Assembly: GCA_005239655.1 (NCBI GenBank)
Contig: SBBP01000085.1
Location: forward strand, 1 to 7,468
DNA length: 7,468 nucleotides
Origin: Candidatus Microgenomatus auricola
GTDB taxonomy: Bacteria > Patescibacteriota > Patescibacteriia > UBA9570 > XYC2-FULL-38-9
Reading direction: 5' to 3'
Under the pieces are notes generated by a model. It searched no databases and was not told the origin of the DNA. It saw only the letters and a list, made by a program, of their open reading frames with translations. The first letter of the stretch is position 1. Each line of letters begins with the position of its first letter. Shown in pieces: positions 1 through 5,203 of the stretch. The translations under genes were made by a program, and so were the position numbers.

Positions 1-457
1 GGTCTGTGAATGTGTGGGTTGCGCGGTGCTGCACGTTCAATACCCCGATGAGTTTGTCATGATACAACAATGGCAACGACAGAAATGCTTCGTACTTATC
101 TGCGCGCAGGTTGGTGAATGCGTAAAACCGACGATCTTCATAGGCCTGTGTACTCAAGCGGACCGGTTTCCGGTGCTGTGCAACCCATCCGGTAATTCCC
201 TCTCCAATGCGAAGACGAACGGTGCTGAGTGCTTCAGCAGCTTCACTCTTCGCCGCGCGCAACACCAATTCATTCCCTTTCAATAAATAGAGAAAAACTT
301 CATCGGCATGGGCAACCGAATCGACCATCGTGATGATTTCGCGCAACACGTGATCGAGGTCCAAATGGTAACTGATGGTCTCGATGATGCGCTGGAGTAT
401 TTTCAGTTCTTGTGTAGCGGTCGTTCGTCGTGTTGGCGTAGAACGCTGCGGCGACAT
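1..457 (-). CDS. GAF-domain protein, C-terminus outside the window
   Basis: The first 152 residues are visible; the gene runs off the left edge. After a basic, Thr/Arg-rich start (residues 1-15) and a short helix, a GAF domain begins near residue 20. It shows the usual order: a helix with LDLDHVLREI, strands around VFLYLLKGNELVLRAA, then RIGEGITGWVAQHRKPV (84-99) and LPLLYHDKLIGVLNVQH (128-144). GAF domains bind small ligands or sense redox state and usually control an attached output domain (kinase, phosphatase, cyclase, PtsP-type phosphotransferase), which cannot be seen here. The ATG at 455-457 lies 2 nt after the stop of the ferredoxin gene, so the two are almost certainly translated from one message, probably by coupling, since no strong Shine-Dalgarno is present. 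The GAF call is secure; the output function is unknown. Confidence 0.85.
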   Translation of the reverse strand, partial: MSPQRSTPTRRTTATQELKILQRIIETISYHLDLDHVLREIITMVDSVAHADEVFLYLLKGNELVLRAAKSEAAEALSTVRLRIGEGITGWVAQHRKPVRLSTQAYEDRRFYAFTNLRADKYEAFLSLPLLYHDKLIGVLNVQHRATHTFTD

Positions 458-459
458 AG

Positions 460-783
460 TCAAAACAGTTCGCCGCGAATAATGCGTTCAAATGTTTCTC
501 GGTCTTGTTCGAGTACGTGCATCACTTGTCCCATGACTGGTTGCGGATCTTGCAATAACTGTAGTGCCGTTTGGTTGTCGACTCCACGCAGTAAGAGTGA
601 ATCGTTCACCTTCACGATCGGGCCCTGCTCACAGTCACCGATGCAGTCACACGCTTCAATACGCAAATCCGGATACTTCTCCTTAAATTCTTCGGCATAG
701 AGTGCGGTCAGACGATGGAGTACGGCCTTTGATCCTTTATTCTGGCAGGTCGTATTTTGACACACACTAATTTTTCTCAACAT
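460..783 (-). CDS. Thioredoxin-like [2Fe-2S] ferredoxin (NuoE/HndA-type domain)
   Basis: A 107-aa protein of the stand-alone thioredoxin-fold [2Fe-2S] ferredoxin class, related to the NuoE subunit of complex I and the small subunits of electron-bifurcating hydrogenases. The four expected cluster ligands are C8 and C13 (C-x4-C in VCQNTTC) and C47 and C51 (C-x3-C in CIGDC), the normal spacing for this fold; C45 is an extra cysteine. The segment CEQGPIVKVN after the last ligand is also typical. The C-terminal 35 residues are helical and charged and not part of the core. I chose the ATG at 781-783: it gives the family's usual length and leaves 31 nt after the upstream gene, whereas the longer in-frame start would overlap that gene by about 150 nt. 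No Shine-Dalgarno is obvious. It probably acts as a cytoplasmic one-electron carrier or redox sensor; the partner is not visible, but the gene that follows 2 nt later encodes a GAF sensor domain. Confidence 0.85.
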   Translation of the reverse strand: MLRKISVCQNTTCQNKGSKAVLHRLTALYAEEFKEKYPDLRIEACDCIGDCEQGPIVKVNDSLLLRGVDNQTALQLLQDPQPVMGQVMHVLEQDRETFERIIRGELF

Positions 784-814
784 GGTGCGAGTGTACGGGA
801 TGGCGATGAGAAAG

Positions 815-2128
815 TCAACCGGCTGTTGAAAGAGACTCGAGTGTCTGAACGGCATCCTGGAGCCAGTGATAGTAGGCTTCAAAAAACTGATCGTAACGCA
901 TACGTTCTTCATTCGGGTCAACAAATGCAGTCGAAACGAGCTGCCGGTACGTTTCACGTAATCTGTTATCACCGGTCATCGCTTGAACATTCTGCATCTC
1001 GTCCCATTGACCCCACTGTCGCTCGAGTGTGCTGACATTTGCACGGTAGTTTGTGAGGAGTCGCTCAATTTCTTCCGGACTCTGTGCTCGTGCCATCTCT
1101 CTCCATGAGCGCTTTCGCTCGCTAGACACCTGTGCAGATTGCATCATTGGATTGAGAGCTGTTTCAATGCCGCGCACGAGACGCTTTCGGCGCCCTTCAG
1201 ACTGTTCTTGCAAACGATCGCTACCACCATGCAACTCGTGATGCCGCAATGCCTTCAGTACATGATGAAGTTGATCTCGTGTGAACTGTGTGTGCCCTTC
1301 ACCTTCGTCGACAATGGCATTAAATTCAACAACGTCATGCGGGAGATCACGTCCGCTCAATGCTGCAGTGACAAGACGGGCGACTTCGTTTCGCATTGTC
1401 GGCCCTCCGACACTCAACGATTGCACGTCAACGGTACGCTTAGGAAATTGTTCGTGCATATACGGCGTCGCACGTCGTCCAATCGGACGCTCATATACGA
1501 TTGTGGCGCCATGAAATGTCGACGAGTCACGAACAACAGATCGTCCATCACGGCCTCCGAATTGCAGATGTTGTACAGAAATGCTTTGTGCCATACCGTT
1601 AAGCATATCACCACTCTGTAACTCAATGCGACGGCCGTATGTCGTCGTGCCCTCTGGTGGTTTGCGACCAAACGAAATTACCCCTGTTCCTTCCCGTGTT
1701 GAAACAATCATGGCACGCTCCGCATCGCTGAATCGATGATACGCCTGTGTGCGAACACTCCCATCTTCGTTTGCGGCTGTATGATCAATGTAAACACCCA
1801 CTGCGCGCTTTGGGTCGATGAATACTGCGGCGCCACTCTGCAACGGTTCAAGATCATACCACCTGCTCAGCAGTTCAGCGTCTAACTCATGCCCGTCTTC
1901 AGACGCCGCATACTCTGGCGGCAGCATTCCGTTAAAACGAACACGCAGCACTTCTTCTCGTGAGCGCCGTGGGGCGCTTGACTCAACAGGAAGCGCTGGA
2001 ACACGCGGAGGCTCTGAACCTGAGCCGCGTACGTGTTGGATGCGCGGCGGTTCGCGTCTGCGCAGAATTGGATTTGGAAATTCACCGGACATACATTGTG
2101 GTGTGTGATCGTCAGTAGTGTTGTACAT
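815..2128 (-). CDS. Hypothetical protein, 437 aa, no recognised domain
   Basis: I do not recognise this protein. It has no signal peptide or membrane span and should be cytoplasmic. The first 65 residues are Arg/Pro-rich and look disordered (for example RRREPPRIQHVRGSG). A middle part of roughly residues 65-270 looks like a mixed alpha/beta fold, with AAVFIDPKRAVGVYIDH, a Gly-rich HLQFGGRDGRSVV and the stretch FHGATIVYERPIG. The last 170 residues are highly charged, probably helical, with many Trp, Tyr and Gln (ERQWGQWDEMQ, FFEAYYHWLQ). The start is uncertain: TTG at 2140, ATG at 2128 and ATG at 2092 are all in frame, none with a clear ribosome binding site; 2092 would fit the promoter-like sequence at 2120-2148. 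It ends 31 nt before the ferredoxin gene, so the two are probably co-transcribed. Codon use is like its neighbours. Long open frames on the other strand here are shorter and have no family resemblance. Confidence 0.8.
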   Translation of the reverse strand: MYNTTDDHTPQCMSGEFPNPILRRREPPRIQHVRGSGSEPPRVPALPVESSAPRRSREEVLRVRFNGMLPPEYAASEDGHELDAELLSRWYDLEPLQSGAAVFIDPKRAVGVYIDHTAANEDGSVRTQAYHRFSDAERAMIVSTREGTGVISFGRKPPEGTTTYGRRIELQSGDMLNGMAQSISVQHLQFGGRDGRSVVRDSSTFHGATIVYERPIGRRATPYMHEQFPKRTVDVQSLSVGGPTMRNEVARLVTAALSGRDLPHDVVEFNAIVDEGEGHTQFTRDQLHHVLKALRHHELHGGSDRLQEQSEGRRKRLVRGIETALNPMMQSAQVSSERKRSWREMARAQSPEEIERLLTNYRANVSTLERQWGQWDEMQNVQAMTGDNRLRETYRQLVSTAFVDPNEERMRYDQFFEAYYHWLQDAVQTLESLSTAG

Positions 2129-2148
2129 CGTGTTGCGCAATTTGTCAA
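2120..2148 (-). promoter_or_regulatory. Candidate sigma70-type promoter for the leftward operon
   Basis: On the minus strand a perfect TTGACA (plus-strand 2143-2148) is followed after 17 bp by TACAAC (2120-2125), 4 of 6 matches to TATAAT. A transcript would begin near 2113, downstream of the ATG at 2128, so if this promoter is real the protein would start at the ATG at 2092. That conflict lowers confidence. Confidence 0.4.
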
Positions 2149-2237
2149 AATGTTTTGTAGCAAAAAAATTTTCATCGAGAAAAAAAATTTATTCAAAAAA
2201 ATGTTTTCCACAGTTCTGCTAAAAAAATATTTTCATC
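2146..2237. repeat. AT-rich array of A-tract/T-tract units in a divergent intergenic region
   Basis: Five units of the form A(4-8) followed by T(3-4) are centred near 2151, 2168, 2187, 2202 and 2228. Two of them form an imperfect direct repeat: AAAAAAATTTTCATC at 2162-2176 and AAAAAAATATTTTCATC at 2221-2237. The region also holds TTTTCCACA (2204-2212), one mismatch from the DnaA box TTATCCACA. Centre spacings of about 17, 19, 15 and 26 bp are not strictly helical. The array could be an upstream promoter element, a site for an AT-binding nucleoid protein such as the neighbouring HU, or intrinsically curved DNA. Confidence 0.6.
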
Positions 2238-2258
2238 ATTGACAAAAACATGTATACT
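2230..2258 (+). promoter_or_regulatory. Candidate promoter for the small basic protein
   Basis: TTTTCA (2230-2235, 4 of 6) and TATACT (2253-2258, 5 of 6) are separated by 17 bp, with A-tracts directly upstream that could act as an UP element. The predicted transcription start is near 2265, about 80 nt before the start codon. A TTGACA at 2239-2244 is only 8 bp from TATACT and so does not pair with it. Confidence 0.55.
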
Positions 2259-2264
2259 GTATGC

Positions 2265-2345
2265 ATCAGAAAAATGTCTGATCACACCGCACACATCCAT
2301 TGCGCAGTGTGCAGATAAAATTCTTGAGGAAAGGAGGTGTGCATC
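2265..2345 (+). promoter_or_regulatory. Structured 5' leader and strong RBS of the small basic protein gene
   Basis: Two inverted repeats lie in the leader: ATCAGA/TCTGAT (2265-2270 and 2277-2282, 6-nt loop), right at the predicted 5' end of the transcript, and GCACAC/GTGTGC (2289-2294 and 2307-2312, 12-nt loop). They are followed by AAGGAGGTG at 2331-2339, a full complement to the 16S anti-Shine-Dalgarno, with 7 nt between GGAGGT and the ATG. It is the strongest ribosome binding site in the window and indicates high expression. Whether the hairpins only stabilise the 5' end or regulate translation cannot be told from sequence. Confidence 0.5.
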
Positions 2346-2447
2346 ATGGCAACCAAGAAACGCAAATCTGTAAAACGTCGACCAGCACGCAAACCAGCAA
2401 AGCGAAAGGTCAGCAAGCGCAAGTCATCAAAGCGCAGGCGACGTTAG
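2346..2447 (+). CDS. Protamine/histone-H1-like 33-aa basic protein
   Basis: A complete small gene, ATG to TAG, with an excellent Shine-Dalgarno, a promoter-like sequence about 80 nt upstream and a terminator 33 nt downstream. The product has 10 Lys and 10 Arg in 33 residues (61%) and otherwise almost only Ser, Ala, Pro, Val and Thr; there is no acidic and no aromatic residue. It begins MATKKRKSVKRRPARKPAKR and ends in four arginines. Such a composition fits a nucleic-acid-coating peptide, like protamines, the Lys/Ala/Pro tails of bacterial H1-like proteins (Hc1 type), or a tiny ribosomal component. It does not resemble the short ribosomal proteins L34, L36 or Thx in the residues I know. I infer nucleoid DNA or RNA binding, supported by the convergent HU gene across a shared terminator. 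That it is a real gene is well supported; its function is inferred. Confidence 0.8.
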   Translation: MATKKRKSVKRRPARKPAKRKVSKRKSSKRRRR

Positions 2448-2461
2448 TTCTCTCATTCATG

Positions 2462-2476
2462 CATCGGATTCCGATG
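2462..2476. repeat. 15-bp palindrome between stop codon and terminator
   Basis: CATCGGA (2462-2468) and TCCGATG (2470-2476) are perfect inverted arms around a single base, 14 nt after the stop of the basic protein gene and 3 bp before the terminator stem. It may form a second small hairpin protecting the mRNA 3' end, or be a protein site. Confidence 0.5.
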
Positions 2477-2479
2477 TAA

Positions 2480-2508
2480 AAAAGATAGGTCGTCGTGACC
2501 TATCTTTT
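2480..2508. terminator. Bidirectional rho-independent terminator
   Basis: AAAAGATAGGTC (2480-2491) and GACCTATCTTTT (2497-2508) form a perfect 12-bp stem with a GTCGT loop. The A run on the left and T run on the right give a U-tract in both directions, so it can end both the basic protein transcript (plus) and the HU transcript (minus, stop at 2527). Confidence 0.9.
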
Positions 2509-2526
2509 GTTGTACGGATTGTGTGA

Positions 2527-2811
2527 TTAGAGAATGGCTTCTTTTGCCTGTTTTGCAACACGGAATTTGCAGACCGTCTTTGCCGGAATTTGGATGGACT
2601 CACCTGTTGCAGGGTTTCGGCCCATGCGGGCTTTTCGCTGTTGTTTCACCATTTTCCCAATGCCTGGGAGGGTGCACTGGCCGGCTTCGCGTGTCTCTTC
2701 ATAGACAGACATCACGAGCATGTCCCAGAAGGCGGCAACATCTTTCTTACTCATACCGGACTTCTCCGACAAATGAGCAATCATCTGAGACTTCGTCATT
2801 GGCTTTCGCAT
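2527..2811 (-). CDS. HU/IHF-family DNA-binding protein
   Basis: A nucleoid-associated protein that, in this family, works as a dimer bending DNA through two beta arms. The N-terminal helices carry MTKSQMIAHLSEKSGMSKK and the following DVAAFWDMLVMSVYEE; the segment CTLPGIGKMVKQQRKARMG matches the HU saddle; GRNPATGESIQIPA contains the arm tip with the intercalating Pro of the RNP signature; FRVAKQAKEAIL is the C-terminal helix. The full frame gives 94 aa from the ATG at 2811. The ATG at 2799 gives 90 aa, the classical HU length, and begins MTKS like many HU proteins, so it is equally likely; neither has a strong ribosome binding site. A promoter-like sequence lies at 2848-2876. The gene converges on the small basic protein gene and shares its terminator. 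C44 and C81 are unusual for HU but do not break any motif. Confidence 0.95.
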   Translation of the reverse strand: MRKPMTKSQMIAHLSEKSGMSKKDVAAFWDMLVMSVYEETREAGQCTLPGIGKMVKQQRKARMGRNPATGESIQIPAKTVCKFRVAKQAKEAIL

Positions 2812-2847
2812 GTGTGTATTCGTTACTTATTTTTACGACCGTTGTGT

Positions 2848-2876
2848 ATTGTACAGTCTGCTTCAAAAATCTTCAA
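2848..2876 (-). promoter_or_regulatory. Candidate promoter of the HU gene
   Basis: On the minus strand TTGAAG (plus 2871-2876, 4 of 6) and TACAAT (2848-2853, 5 of 6) are 17 bp apart. The start of transcription would be near 2841, about 30 nt before the HU start codon. Confidence 0.55.
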
Positions 2877-2942
2877 GTTTCCTAAAGAATTCTTTCCACA
2901 TCGTTGTCTTGACACCGTGCGGTAGGCCTTTGGGTGTTGGCG

Positions 2943-3479
2943 CTATTTGGTAAACCGAAATGTGGCAAGGACGGTCTGCACTACAGATTTGTTCAGGGCG
3001 TAGTCATCACCGGAAAAGGTAAATGTGAGATTTCCGTGTGTTGTTTCAACATGGAAGCGATCGGCAGGCTGCTCCGGTGTGCCGGAAATGAGACATGTTT
3101 GGTATGTGCTCGTCCCGATGGTGATTGTTCCTGCGACTCGCCCGCTGTGCTTGGCGCAGGGAACGATTGACCGTTTTGGCTCAGCCTGAATACGCAAAAC
3201 AATCGGAGCTGTCGCGCCATCAGCGGCGACTACGTTGTCCGCATCAACAAATTCGACAACGAACGGCGTCTCCGTACGGCTCGGCGTGGCTGCGATGCTG
3301 ATATTGTTTGGATACTCCAGCTGTATGCCGTACTCCTCATTGATTAATTCCTGTACGTCATCGCTCACTTTTTCTTTCACAACGAACTCTGCACCGTTCG
3401 CATAGAGCATAAACGCGCCTGTGGTCAACAGGATTGCAAAGACAAAAATAAATGTAAATCGATGTCCGTCAGTAATCAT
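2943..3479 (-). CDS. Membrane-anchored extracytoplasmic protein, unknown function
   Basis: A 178-aa protein with one hydrophobic segment at residues 8-27 (FTFIFVFAILLTTGAFMLYA) after a short charged N-terminus, so an N-terminal anchor or uncleaved signal with the rest outside the membrane. There is no lipobox cysteine. The outer part starts with an acidic helix (KVSDDVQELINEEYG) and continues as a beta-rich domain with YGIQLEYPNN near residue 50 and a final LTFTF...VVQTVLATFRF. The order Y-G-I-x-L-x-Y-P followed by a strand-rich domain ending in a helix plus a strand recalls PsbP-like/DUF-type small secreted proteins, but this is only a resemblance. C108 and C129 could form a disulfide. I chose the ATG at 3479 because TAGGA (3488-3492 on the plus strand) is 8 nt upstream; the ATG at 3488 would have no space for a ribosome binding site, and longer forms would put about 45 unlikely residues before the anchor. 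It stands alone between divergent and codirectional neighbours. Confidence 0.75.
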   Translation of the reverse strand: MITDGHRFTFIFVFAILLTTGAFMLYANGAEFVVKEKVSDDVQELINEEYGIQLEYPNNISIAATPSRTETPFVVEFVDADNVVAADGATAPIVLRIQAEPKRSIVPCAKHSGRVAGTITIGTSTYQTCLISGTPEQPADRFHVETTHGNLTFTFSGDDYALNKSVVQTVLATFRFTK

Positions 3480-3544
3480 ATTGTTCATCCTATCAAAGCG
3501 GACCGAGTGGTCAATAGACGATGTGCCTTCTGTAATCATACACA

Positions 3545-3600
3545 TTGACAGAGCGAATGTTTTTGGTACTGTACAGTGCTCCTTTGCGCATGCGCTAAAG
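3545..3600 (+). promoter_or_regulatory. Divergent regulatory region with two perfect palindromes
   Basis: Between the membrane protein gene (minus) and the amidohydrolase (plus) lie a perfect TTGACA at 3545-3550 and two perfect 10-bp palindromes: ACTGTACAGT (3568-3577) and GCGCATGCGC (3586-3595), centres 18 bp apart. The second extends to a bulged hairpin with outer CTTT/AAAG. A -10 element for the TTGACA is poor (TACTGT after 16 bp, 3 of 6). The palindromes sit where an operator would be expected, but no regulator gene is nearby. Confidence 0.35.
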
Positions 3601-3662
3601 GAAGCTTTGCTCACTCACAACATTTCTCAAGTCGCACCTTCAAACGGTGCAGTGGAGGAACT

Positions 3663-5198
3663 GTGTACAAGAACACGATGTACCTCTGCCGGCGCATCTG
3701 GACCGGTGAAGAATTCGTCAGTGGTATCGTCGTCGACAACGCCACTGGCAAGATCATCAAGGTCGGTCTCGACGGCTACGACGACACCGCGGACGTGGTC
3801 GAACTGCCCGGCTGCATGGTGATGCCCGGGATCGCCGACCGCCACACGCACTGGCTGTTCGAGCTGGTGGGTGGAAGCCAGTCGCTAGCGCGCACGACTG
3901 TCTTCCACGACGACGCGGCGCGGGACTTCCGGATCCTGCTCAAGCTGCGGCTCGCCTCGCAGCAGAGCGGCACGGTCATCTTCACGGACTGGAGCGACGC
4001 GGCGATCCCGCTCGCACAGGTCCGTGAGATCGTGCGTACGGAGAGCCGCAAGCGTCTGGGCCGCGAGGTCCTGGTGCTCAACCGTTCCTGGCACAACGCG
4101 GTCGCGTCGGACGCGCTGCTCGCGCGCGTCATGCCGTCGATCTCGGCGATGATCCAGCCGTACCGGCTGCAGGGCACGTGCCGGAACAACATCATCGACG
4201 AGGATCTCCTCATCCAGCTCATCGCACGCCTCGAGCTGAACAAGGACGTGCTGCGCGTCGCCCTGCGCAATCGTCAGCAGCTCATGCTGTCGCGTGGCAT
4301 CACCCGGTGCTTCGACAAGATGATCCTGGGCTTCCCGCTGCTGGAGATGCTGTATGAGCTGAGCATGAGCGGCGACCTCGTCATCCCCACGGACGGAGCG
4401 ATCCAGCCGTGGATGATGATGGAGGGTGCACAACCGCGGCAGTACGGTCCGAACCTCCGCGTTCGGTGGCTCAAGTACTTCGCTGACGGCGCGTTCGGGA
4501 ACCGCAAGGCCCGGATGTGCACGCAGCAGGGGCTGACGTACAGCGACGGGAGCGAAGGCATTCTCATGCTGCCGGACACGGCCCAGATGCAGCGGGACAT
4601 CAACCGCTGGCGTGAGATGGGCGGCGACGGGGCGTGCGTGCACGCGATCGGACCGGGAGCGGTCATGGCCACGCATCAGGCATTCACGCAGATCCTGGAC
4701 GGAGGGCTCGGCGCCGGGTTCACCCTCGGATTCGAGCACTTCGAGGCCTGCCCCATCACGGAAGTGCATCACGTTGCTGAGCTCCAACGTCGGGGCGTCC
4801 GCATCGAGGTGTGCAGTCAACCTGGGTTCAACGACGACCTGGCCAGCTACGCGGACAGGCTGCCGCCCGCAGTACTCGCCATGGTAAACCGCTACGCCGA
4901 CTTCGATCTCCTGGGACTGCACTGGTCTTTCGGGACCGACGGCCCCATCACCGGGGATCGAACTTTCGCGGCGTTCGCCCAGGCGGTCAGCCGCCTGGAC
5001 GGTGAGGCCATCCGCGTTGAGCGGATGCTGCAGGCGGCCATCGATCGGGTGCTCACGGTTGGAGCGCCGTTCACGGCGATCAGCATCGACCGCGACGTGC
5101 TCGCTGACCCTTCGGGGCTGGCGGACACGCAGGTGCTGGAGACCTGGATCGGCGGCCGGAAGGTGTGGCAGCGAGAGGGTTCGGCGTCAGAGAGCTGA
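3663..5198 (+). CDS. YtcJ-like metal-dependent amidohydrolase (amidohydrolase_3 type), GC-rich, probably acquired
   Basis: A 511-aa hydrolase of the amidohydrolase superfamily: beta-sandwich start (RRIWTGEEFVSGIVVDN), then PGIADRHTHW with the metal-binding H61-x-H63, LKYFADGAFG with K271 (the likely bridging lysine), HAIGPGAV with H327, FEHFEACP with H359, and FGTDGP with the catalytic-type D426, ending in a strand returning to the sandwich (ETWIGGRKVW). Length is close to the usual 510-550. YtcJ-type enzymes usually read HAIGDxAV; here Pro replaces Asp at 331, so the substrate cannot be guessed. I chose GTG 3663 because GGAGG (3654-3658) lies 4 nt before it and is 19 nt from the ATG at 3678, which remains possible. 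G+C is far above the neighbours (42 of 60 bases at 3901-3960, against 30 of 60 at 1741-1800) and codons end mostly in C or G. This suggests transfer from a high-GC bacterium. It ends 5 nt from the convergent next gene. Confidence 0.9.
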   Translation: MYKNTMYLCRRIWTGEEFVSGIVVDNATGKIIKVGLDGYDDTADVVELPGCMVMPGIADRHTHWLFELVGGSQSLARTTVFHDDAARDFRILLKLRLASQQSGTVIFTDWSDAAIPLAQVREIVRTESRKRLGREVLVLNRSWHNAVASDALLARVMPSISAMIQPYRLQGTCRNNIIDEDLLIQLIARLELNKDVLRVALRNRQQLMLSRGITRCFDKMILGFPLLEMLYELSMSGDLVIPTDGAIQPWMMMEGAQPRQYGPNLRVRWLKYFADGAFGNRKARMCTQQGLTYSDGSEGILMLPDTAQMQRDINRWREMGGDGACVHAIGPGAVMATHQAFTQILDGGLGAGFTLGFEHFEACPITEVHHVAELQRRGVRIEVCSQPGFNDDLASYADRLPPAVLAMVNRYADFDLLGLHWSFGTDGPITGDRTFAAFAQAVSRLDGEAIRVERMLQAAIDRVLTVGAPFTAISIDRDVLADPSGLADTQVLETWIGGRKVWQREGSASES

Positions 5199-5203
5199 GG
5201 AAT

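Noticed and set aside
14..700. Plus-strand frames over the left end (90 and 130 aa)
   Set aside because: They overlap the GAF and ferredoxin genes, which show family motifs on the minus strand; the plus frames are low-complexity shadows.
460..972. 170-aa extended form of the ferredoxin
   Set aside because: The extra 63 residues overlap the end of the upstream gene and do not resemble any part of the fold; the ATG at 783 gives the normal length.
2239..2258. TTGACA paired with TATACT before the basic protein gene
   Set aside because: The spacer is only 8 bp, too short for a promoter; the TTTTCA at 2230 with 17 bp fits better.
3885..4922. 345-aa open frame on the minus strand inside the amidohydrolase
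   Set aside because: Long antisense frames are expected in GC-rich coding DNA; it has no family resemblance, and the plus-strand frame has clear catalytic motifs.
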